This document shows, one piece after another, positions 17,001 through 23,700 of a DNA stretch of 24,406 bases; positions within the stretch are counted from its first letter, which is position 1; every line of letters begins with the position of its first letter. This DNA is from CAJQHT01 sp038123275 (lineage in GTDB: Bacteria > Pseudomonadota > Alphaproteobacteria > Rickettsiales > UBA1997). The stretch is from contig JAYORG010000021.1 of assembly GCA_038123275.1 (NCBI GenBank), positions 1 to 24,406 of the forward strand. Direction: 5' to 3'. The position numbers and the translations under genes are program-made. The notes under the pieces are model-generated. The model did not search any database and was not told where the DNA came from. It saw only the letters and a program-made list of their open reading frames with translations.

Positions 17001-20000
17001 CATCATTGCCTGTTCCACCATGGAGTTCATCATTTCCATTTCCACCAAATATGCTATCATTTCCACCATTACCATATACTTGATCATGACCGCTTTTCGC
17101 ATAGATATTTTCATTCCACCAATTACCATGCATTTTGTCATTACCTGAATGGTAATGCACGGTCATCTTTCCTTGACTTCCTTTGGCATGTTCATTTTGA
17201 GCCCAGACATTATTTTCATCATAAGTTTGTCCTCTTCCTATTACGCCATATTTACCATAGGCATCTTTGTAATAATAACTATCTTGTCCACTGAAATTAG
17301 TGTTTCTTGCTGTGTACCAATGACCATGCTTTCCGCCTGTGTAAGCCGCATATTCAGTATTAGTAAGTACTCTTGCTATTCCATCATTGTGTATATTCTC
17401 ACTATTGAAGAAATTTGTAGACTCATAGCCAGAAGATACAAAACCTCCTGATACTTCACTCGGAGTAAGGTAATCTATTATATCAGAACTAATCCCTTCG
17501 TTATTTTCTACTACAGTGGAGTCATTAACTGTATATTCACCTTGGTATCTTTGATGTTGTCCAATACCATTGAATTGATTAAATTCAAAGCTATCCTTAG
17601 TTAAGGTACTTTTTTGAGTGTTTCTTAAAATAACCTTCTGATTATCAGAGAAGGTTACAATTGCATCATCTCCTTTTTGTTCTAATTGTAATTGGCTAAA
17701 GTCTATTTCTGATAGGCCATCTAATTTTATTATATCTTCACCAACTTTAAAATCTTCAACAACATCAACACCATTGATATTCTTAGAAAGAACAAATTTA
17801 TCATTTCCTTCATTACCAGTTAATATATCTAAACCACTACCTGCGAAGATTTCATCATCATTTTCTGTTCCTGTTAGAATATTGTTTTGATTATCTCCAA
17901 TTAAACCTGACTTTTGTGCTATATCAAAATTGATGTTGAGTTTATTTAAGTCATCTACAACAATTCCAGTTAGGGTTAGAGTTTGATTATTACCAAGGTT
18001 AAGAACGGCATTGTTGTTTTGATCTTTGTTGATACCATGTAGATTTTCTATTGATTTTAGATCGACAAAATCTTGTCCAAACTCGGATAAATCTAAAATA
18101 TCTTCGTCAATATTGAAATCAGTGATAACATCATTACTACCTGCTGATTTAGTAATAACAAAAGTATCATTTCCACTGCCACCAAATAGTCTGTCATTTC
18201 CACTACCATCTTTTAATATATCGTTTCCAGCTCCACCATCAAGATAATCATTACCGCTACTTGCTTCAATTATATCATCATTTTCACCAGCATAGATTAG
18301 ATCATCTCCAGATCCTCCATTTAGGTAATCATTTCCTTCAAATCCTAAGATTATGTCATTACCTTCACCTAGTAAAGCTTGGTCTTCGCCTTCAGTCCCT
18401 TGGGTATTGTCTTTTTCATCTGTACCAACGAATATATCACCTAAATTTATTTCATAATTATCAGAGAATCTTAGAACATCTATTGTATTGTTGTTTGCTA
18501 CAAAATAATTGGTTATTGCAACAATATGACCAGTTCCTTTGATTAAAATATTTAGATTATCATTATCTTTAGATAGAGTTACATCTTTAGCTCTTAAATC
18601 TTTAAATTCTATTATATCCTCACCGCCAGCTTCGTTGATGGTATCATTTCCATCTCCTAAATTATAGACATAAGTATTATTACCTTCATTGCCAGTTAAG
18701 ACATCATCTCCTTGACCACCTTCAATTATATTATCTCCACCTGAAGTAGTGATAATATCATCACCAGAGCCAAGATTAATCTCATTATTACCAGTTCCAA
18801 CTGTGATTTGGTCATTATTATTTCCAAGGTCAACTATATTGTTACCATTGCCAAGATTTACAATATCACTTCCATCACCTGTGTTGATATTGTTTGATCC
18901 ATCTTTAGCGGTAATTTGATCATCTCCTTGTCCAGTATTTACATTGTTATTTCCTTCTCCAAGAGTGATCTGATCGTCACCATCTCTTGTTTTAATTATA
19001 TTGTCACCATCTCCAATACTTAAGATATCTGCACTATTATCACCATAAATCGTATTATCGCCATTTCCAATATTAACTGTATTTTGAGTATCTTGGATTT
19101 GACTGCTTATTTGATAATTGGCAAATTGTCCAACCTCTAAGTAGTGATCATAAGGAGTTTGGTTTTCTGCTAGTTCAACATTATTTTCTTCTAAAACAGA
19201 GATATAAAAAGCTGTATCAAAGAACTGGTTTGGGTTGTAGTTTTTATATTTTCCAACTTCTTCAAAATGTTTTTTGGCATTACCTTCAGTGCCTAATCCT
19301 AAATCAGCTATTTCCTCGCTATAATTTTGTATATAATATTCATGGTCAAATACTAAAGCTTCGCCAGCTAGATTTAGAATATTATTGCCATCACCAAGAT
19401 TTAGGCTGTAATTTCCTGCTCCAAGCGTGACATCATTATTTCCATCTTCGATTTGAATATTACTACCCCCATTGCCGACTGTCACCTTATTATCACCATC
19501 TCCTAAATCTACTTCGTGATTACCATCATCAATTACTATAGTATTATTACCATCTGCGGCATTAACCACAGTTTCACCTTCACCAGTTTCAAGGTTATTA
19601 TTTCCTTCTTCTAAATTGATGTAGTGACTACCGCTGCTTATTTTTACTGTATCATCGCCAGCACCTGTTGAAACTATTGCATCGCCAGATTCTATTGAAA
19701 TTTGATCGCTACCATAGGCAGTTTTAACGCTTGTTAAATAGCTTGTGCTTAATGCAGAAGCAACAGCAAATGAGGTTGAACTGTTTGATGTAGGATTATT
19801 AATGTCATTAAACTCATCTATGGCGTTTTCGGCCATTTTTAACGGATCAGCAGAAACATTAATTATATTATTTCCAGCATCAGAAATAATAGTATTATCT
19901 CCAAGTCCAATTGTTAATTCATCATCACCATATCCCAGATAAATAGTATTATCTCCGCTACCAACAAAAAGTTTATCATCACCATTCCCAGCATAGATAA

Positions 20001-20457
20001 TATTATTACCATTTCCAGCAACTACTAAATCATCCCCATCTCCTAAATCAACAAAGTTAGTGCCATTTCCAGCATTTACATAATCATTTCCTGATCCAGT
20101 TCTAATATTATTATCACCATCACCAACTCTTATAGTGTCGCTACCATTACCACTATCAACTAAGTTGTTACCATCTCCTAGTGTAAGATTGTTGTTACCA
20201 TCACCTAAATTAACAATATTGTTACCATCTCCTAGGGTTATTGTATCATTGCCAGATCCAGCTTCAATTACATTGTTTCCATCATCTGCTGTGATAGTAT
20301 TGTTGCCATATTCAGCAACTATTGTGTTGTTTCCTGAGCTAGCATTAACTTCATCATTTCCTTCTCCGGTACTGATTTTATCATCTCCTGTTCCTGAAAT
20401 TAATTTATCGTTTCCACTTCCACCTTCTAGATTATCTACTCCAGCACCACCATACAT
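11098..20457 (-). CDS. Giant multidomain RTX protein, T1SS substrate and putative adhesin (5' end unresolved)
   Basis: From the first ATG (20457) it is 3119 residues. In order it has: Asn-rich RTX-like rolls (1-365, with a linker near 205-265); a paired FDxxYY module (370-450); a roll; an HCBP-related domain (593-676); rolls; a second related block to about 960; an unassigned aromatic/His-rich region (966-1120); a classical roll; seven 56-residue FG-GAP repeats (1288-1679); a roll and HCBP-related domain to about 1986; eight tandem-95/cadherin-like repeats (about 2010-2740); a cadherin/Ig-like domain; then a final roll and T1SS-type end (DIIKDFESGVDLIKIS ... NLSEDDFSIT). It should be exported by the downstream ABC/HlyD/TolC set and bind Ca2+ outside. 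RTX-like coding continues upstream of the ATG to a TAA at 20779, so 20457 is probably not the true start. Adhesin role inferred. Confidence 0.85.
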   Translation of the reverse strand: MYGGAGVDNLEGGSGNDKLISGTGDDKISTGEGNDEVNASSGNNTIVAEYGNNTITADDGNNVIEAGSGNDTITLGDGNNIVNLGDGNNNLTLGDGNNLVDSGNGSDTIRVGDGDNNIRTGSGNDYVNAGNGTNFVDLGDGDDLVVAGNGNNIIYAGNGDDKLFVGSGDNTIYLGYGDDELTIGLGDNTIISDAGNNIINVSADPLKMAENAIDEFNDINNPTSNSSTSFAVASALSTSYLTSVKTAYGSDQISIESGDAIVSTGAGDDTVKISSGSHYINLEEGNNNLETGEGETVVNAADGNNTIVIDDGNHEVDLGDGDNKVTVGNGGSNIQIEDGNNDVTLGAGNYSLNLGDGNNILNLAGEALVFDHEYYIQNYSEEIADLGLGTEGNAKKHFEEVGKYKNYNPNQFFDTAFYISVLEENNVELAENQTPYDHYLEVGQFANYQISSQIQDTQNTVNIGNGDNTIYGDNSADILSIGDGDNIIKTRDGDDQITLGEGNNNVNTGQGDDQITAKDGSNNINTGDGSDIVNLGNGNNIVDLGNNNDQITVGTGNNEINLGSGDDIITTSGGDNIIEGGQGDDVLTGNEGNNTYVYNLGDGNDTINEAGGEDIIEFKDLRAKDVTLSKDNDNLNILIKGTGHIVAITNYFVANNNTIDVLRFSDNYEINLGDIFVGTDEKDNTQGTEGEDQALLGEGNDIILGFEGNDYLNGGSGDDLIYAGENDDIIEASSGNDYLDGGAGNDILKDGSGNDRLFGGSGNDTFVITKSAGSNDVITDFNIDEDILDLSEFGQDFVDLKSIENLHGINKDQNNNAVLNLGNNQTLTLTGIVVDDLNKLNINFDIAQKSGLIGDNQNNILTGTENDDEIFAGSGLDILTGNEGNDKFVLSKNINGVDVVEDFKVGEDIIKLDGLSEIDFSQLQLEQKGDDAIVTFSDNQKVILRNTQKSTLTKDSFEFNQFNGIGQHQRYQGEYTVNDSTVVENNEGISSDIIDYLTPSEVSGGFVSSGYESTNFFNSENIHNDGIARVLTNTEYAAYTGGKHGHWYTARNTNFSGQDSYYYKDAYGKYGVIGRGQTYDENNVWAQNEHAKGSQGKMTVHYHSGNDKMHGNWWNENIYAKSGHDQVYGNGGNDSIFGGNGNDELHGGTGNDAVHGQNGHDYLLGGTGNDSLYGGNNNDMLSGGTGNDYLNGGAHDDKLDGGTGNDQLHGADGNDYLYGAVGSDGLYGGNGSDYLDGGDNNDYLDGGRHNDTLYGGEGFDNLQGGSGNDVLFGGVGNDSLSGDIELSFNANHNTSGFEGTGFYGNEHNSEQLIGDFNGDGKDDIINIQWNGNNWVSLSNGNGTFSTNHNPSGLEGAGFYGSFNHSEQLIGDFNGDGNDDILNVQWNGDNWVSLSNGDGTFSTNHNVSGFEGAGFYGNEHNSEQLIGDFNGDGNDDILNVQWNGDNWVSLSNGDGTFSTNHNVAGFEGAGFYGSLNHSKQLIGDFNADGNDDILNVQWNGDNWVSLSNGNGTFSTNHNVAGFEGVGFYGSEYHSEQLIGDFNGDGNDDILNVQWNGDNWLSLSNGDGAFSTNHNVAGFEGVGFYGNEHHSEQLIGDFNADGNDDILNVQWNGDNWISLSNGDGSFRTQHHVEGVEGMGFYASYNHSEQLVGDFDGDGFSDISNVQWNGDNWISMRSTGDDTLFGQDGDDYLNGGDGNDVLYGGIDNDQLYGGSGDDHLDTGYGEDKAYGGDGNDFVTGGYDGKDDFLAGDGGHDKIIAVDGNNVIDGGAGVDQIQGGEGNDIIYGNSGEDIINGGAGSDIIYGGTNADLIDGESGNDHVIGGQGGDIIYGNEGDDLLEGGADDDTLHGGEGQDYLDGGDNNDYLNAGQGNDILLGGDGTDILNGGQGNDFLHGGSGDDVYYYNYSSSNDGSDLILENEDAGYDIIKFGNGINKDSITIKQDGVNLVIGFAENEETLTIVNQFAGNKSKIEKLEFADGSELLLSDDNGNSPQNAQILNNQGQINFNAVQFGSFFMINEDDQIKIPVSNDILLENVNIADGTFAKDEAGENLIFTPDQDFFGLSNLSYELKDADGNISEYNLTIAINSVNDAPVVNLVETELNEDSSITIDVLANATDVEDGQLSNLEIGIAKHGTAELTSDNKIIYTPNPDYFGTDSFEYSVTDSEGLATTKTLNVIINNIEDTPVVVDELSIKSAEDQSITIDIADHAFDADGDELIVTSTTDPANGTVTIDGSQIIYTPNSNYNGNDSFDYVISDGTNELTKTINLEISAENDVPIVVTSETEVQEDGAVIIDIIRDVIDSDGDNLTIESISNPANGAAEIIENKIVYVPKANYNGEDSLIYTISDGNGGIVTKKLDISVNSVNDAPIVEVSNGDLKEDEILTINVLKGSSDIENDTLTVTEVRNVTNGYATIVNNEVIYIPDQNYHGSSSLEYVVSDGENEVVKTLNILVESVNDLPVAILTESSLNEDSSINIDVLSFASDVDGDILTIASITNPSNGDAVIENGKITYTPDANYFGSDNFDYLISDGNGGLVAKTLNLTINNVNDAPEVTIDGVINIREDNVATVNILDNVEDIDGDELSLVSATNALNGSLALEDGSIIYTPDENYFGQENIIYTVSDGTVDIVNELTINIDSVNDAPIATGDQVNILEDNQITIDLLSNDYDIEDEALKRENILLGGALHGIVFLNENNEVIYTPDANYFGEDSFIYAVKDSEGVFSNIANVDINIGSVNDAPIIGQDFKDQMIRAGEENTIQISDNIFKDVDGDELTISLKAIDGGELPDWLVYDSINKTIITNATDDNIGAINLVLSASDGEYETTQEFTLVVKESLQVRNDERINIIEASSESDLVSANIGTTDLIFSGDGDDDIVYNIDDVWGEGYVAYNSYTGDTVDISGKIRSYDAFDGGKGDADTLYLTEGDDSIFLHDLISDNPTISGSRLFGIEVINALGGSDVIDLSSDIFTYGSVTINGSEGDDVLWSNDGNDTINGEGGNDSIIGGRGDDVISGGEGDDTLKGYDGDDTLIGGLGQDILEGGNGKDIFEFTGLDQSTTAKADIIKDFESGVDLIKISNSNISFSDLTISNDGSNTTIEVEESDFAITLNGVFNLSEDDFSIT
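12240..14420 (-). repeat. Eight cadherin-like (tandem-95) repeats
   Basis: Eight units of about 91-96 residues share the pattern EDxxxxIDV, D(V/A)DGDxL, (A/N)GxxxxxxxxIxYTPxxNYxGxDSFxYxxSDG and end in a (S/N)VNDAPxV linker. The linker is visible repeatedly between 12239 and 14210. Such repeats form rigid extended rods in T1SS adhesins, often Ca2+-stiffened at the acidic linkers. Sequence divergence between units is high at DNA level. They place the C-terminal roll far from the FG-GAP block. Confidence 0.88.
15421..16596 (-). repeat. Seven tandem 168-base repeats encoding FG-GAP/VCBS-type units
   Basis: Seven consecutive 56-codon units each read roughly F-x-T-N-H-N, GFEGxGFYG, HSEQLIGDFNGDGNDDI, LNVQWNGDNWVSLSNG. 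The acidic loop DFNGDGNDDI is the calcium-binding signature of integrin-alpha FG-GAP repeats. Units 2-6 are nearly identical in protein; unit 1 and especially unit 7 have diverged, as expected at array ends. The block sits between two RTX beta-roll arrays of the giant protein. DNA copies differ at many third positions, so the array is not a very recent expansion. Confidence 0.9.
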
Positions 20458-20778
20458 AGTATCGTCACCATATCCACCTTCTAAAAAGTCATTACCATCC
20501 TCACCATAGATAGTGTCATTTCCAGCATTACCATAAAGGAAGTCATCCCCTGATTTACCATTGATGATTTCATCCCAGAAGTTTCCTACTAAACGATCAG
20601 AGCTATCATCAAAACCATTAACATATTTTTCGTAATATTTATACCATACAGTATAGTGACCACCTAGAGGTCCTCTTTTTTTCTTATAGCTTCTCCATTG
20701 AATATCATTATAAAATTCATAGTCTACATTAGCATAAAGCTGCTCAGTAACATTTAAATCAACACCCTGTAGGTCATG
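20458..20778 (-). other. Coding-like leader of the giant RTX protein without a canonical start
   Basis: This stretch has no annotated gene, but the frame of the giant RTX protein is open for 107 codons from just after a TAA (20781-20779). It contains GNFWDEIINGKSGDDFLYG and classical RTX nonapeptides (GNAGNDTIYGEDGNDFLEGG), so it was clearly translated at some time. No in-frame ATG, GTG or TTG is present upstream of 20457. An out-of-frame ATG at 20777-20775, with AGGA 11 bases ahead, reads seven codons to a TAA. One extra base in the GGG run at 20765-20767 would join it to this frame. The paralogous stretch near 17100 (NWWNENIYAKSGHD) supports the reading. Confidence 0.6.
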
Positions 20779-20790
20779 TTAGTAATTGTC

Positions 20791-23700
20791 CTAAGTTTTT
20801 TCCGCTCCTTTCGTATCTTCTAATAATACATTTTGTAGAGTTACATCATCAGCAACAGTATTTGTTGTTGTATAATTGAAACTATCGCTTCCAGAATCAT
20901 AAGTAAGAGCCGTTAAATCTATTGAACTTCCGCCATCAATAGTAGATTGAGTAAATTCAAGTGATTCAATCGTTGGAGTAAGAGTATTACCAGAAAAATT
21001 ATCCTTTATTGTTACTTGATCAGCTGATCCAGCAAATGATATAACTAGGTCATTTCCTGACTTAGTAAAATTAATATTAGAAATATCCAAATCAATAAAA
21101 CGTAGGGTATCAAGAGTACCACCTGATTCAGTAATCTCATCTTGCCCATCTCCAGCTTTAAATATGTAAGTATCGTTGCCATCACCACCAGCAAGGATAT
21201 CATTTCCCTTATCGCCACTTATAATATCTATCCCATCACCACCATCAATAGTGTCAACTCCATCACCACCAGTAATTTGATCATCTCCTATTTCTCCAAG
21301 AATTGTATCATTTCCAGCTGCACCACCTAATTGATCATTGCCAAGACCTCCAAAAATAAGGTCATCATCATCTCCACCACTTATAGTATCAAACCCAGAA
21401 TTTCCATAGAGCATATCAACCCCAGAGCCACCAATAGCAATATCATCGTCATTTCCTCCATAGACATTGTCATTACCACTGCCTGCAACTAATATATCAT
21501 CACCATCTTCACCAAATAGCTGATCGTTATCTTCTCCACCATAAATTCTATCTCTACCTTGCTCACCAATTAAAGAATCACTACCAACTCCACCCATTAC
21601 AATATCATCTCCATCTCCTGCTGTAATTTGATCATCACCTTCATCACCATAAACTATATCTCTACCATCTCCAGCAACAACCACATCATTACCACTTCCT
21701 GCATAAACTATATCATTATCATCACCAGCATCTATTTGATCATTTCCTGCTCCAGCATGAATGATATCATTATCCTGAGTAGAATAATAATCCTTAATAT
21801 TACCAGCATTTAATTTGAAATACTGCAAGCTATAGCTTTTAACCAGACTGACAACATTATCTATAAAAGCATTTTGTTGGTCTTCGTCATAACCATTTAA
21901 TTCTTCTATTGTAACATTGATATTAATATTACCATTTGACAATGTATTTAGGTAAGAAACCGCCAATATAATATCTTCATTAGTAATTGAATTAGCATCA
22001 TCTTGCGCTTTAACAATTAAATTATTTAGCTTAACCGCTGCTTTTTGACTATTATCTAAATCTGTTGCATTATCAATTTCTTCATCACTCTTACCTTCAT
22101 ATCTTCCTACAAAATCATCTATTATAACAGACTTGTATTTACCAAAGCTACTTCCGCTATCTACTCTTACCAGCTTAGTGGCTAGAGCTAATGATATTGA
22201 ATCTAATATATTGGCAAACTTAGCATTAAATGGAGTTTTAACCTCAAATCCATATATAATGTCATCTCCAGCTCCAGCTTCGATTAAATCATCCCCATCA
22301 CCACCTATCAAGCTATCATCTTCATCTCTACCTTCAATATGATCATTTCCATCTCTTCCTTGAATAACGTTAGTTCCGCTACCACCTACTAAAACATCAT
22401 TACCGCCACTTCCAACAATATCATCATCAAATCCATCTCTTGCTCTAGCAAGAGTTCCATCTTGTTCAAGAGCATAAATAATATTTCCAGATCCATCTTC
22501 CTTTGAAACAATTTTTAAAAAAGAATAAGGATCAGGATATTCTCCATCTTTATATTCTTTTCCTCCCATCAAGGCACTAACCACCATAGTTGCTATCATG
22601 CCTCCAAGAGGTCCAAGCGGGGTTAATGAGCCTAAGAAATAAGCAACACCCAAAGCTGCGCCACTTAAAACCGTTGATTGCCATTGATGAGAATTCATTG
22701 AATCTTCAGCTCCAATATCTCTTATTCCAGCTATAGCTACATGGGTTACAAAAACAGCAATACCTCCAGCTCCAGCTTCTGCTGGTGTAGAAGCTCCAAG
22801 AAATGAGCTTTTCGCAGCTGTTGTGGTTGCTGCTGTAGTAGATGCTCCGCCTCCAGAAGCAGCTGCATTAGCCGCAGCCTGAGCGGCAACTTGTGAAGAA
22901 GCAGCGCTTGTAGTTGCTGTTCCCATTAAAGCATTGACACCCCAACCAATAGCTTGACTCACACCAATATTTGCAGCTGCCATGGCATAATCTTCACTAT
23001 CCATATCCTTGCCATTTACAATAGCAGTTATAGCAAAGGTTACAAGAGCTTGAACTCCAGCTTTTACTCCCTCTCTTTGTAATATTTTACTAGATAGATC
23101 ATCTGATATCGTGGCATCTAAACCATTACTAAAATTACTATGAAAATCTATTAATTCCTCTATTTCTGTTGTGGTAAAGTCTAAATTCAATTGACTTGTA
23201 ACATACTCAGCACCAAACTTGGTAATTGGTTTGGCCACATATTCTTGTATAGCGATTCTCTCAATCACATCATCAAAATCACCTCCAGCGGCAAGCTCAC
23301 CAACAATGCTAGTTGCCATATAAGTTAAATTTGCAGCATCTTGAAATGGTTTTGTTAAATAGTCAGTAATAGTATCAGTAAAGCTTTTTCGATGTTGCTG
23401 TGCATCTTGGGTCATTTTTACTAATTTATCAACATCGTGCTTTTCTCCATCGACAGCTTCTACTTTTGTGCCTTTTTCTTTAAGAGTATATTTATTTCCA
23501 TTCTCATCTTCTCTTACATAGATTGAAGTTGGATTACCTTCGGAATCTACATAAATAGCATCGGTTGCAACAAGTCCAGAATCCGCCAAAAGTATTACCT
23601 CATCTCCATCAGTTCTTTCAATAACCTCATCATTAGCCTTGATTTTGTTTATGGTTTCTTTATCATCATACTTTATTGTTTGTCCTACAGAAATTTGATC

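Noticed and set aside
14742..17451. Long + strand open frames rich in His, Tyr and Leu opposite the RTX arrays
   Set aside because: They are antisense shadows of the repetitive Gly/Asp/Asn codons. They have low-complexity translations and no recognisable domains or ribosome-binding sites.
20779..20793. Programmed stop-codon readthrough joining the two RTX frames
   Set aside because: Two different stops four codons apart would both have to be read through, and I see no supporting downstream structure or known context. It is less likely than mutation, fission or a one-base error.
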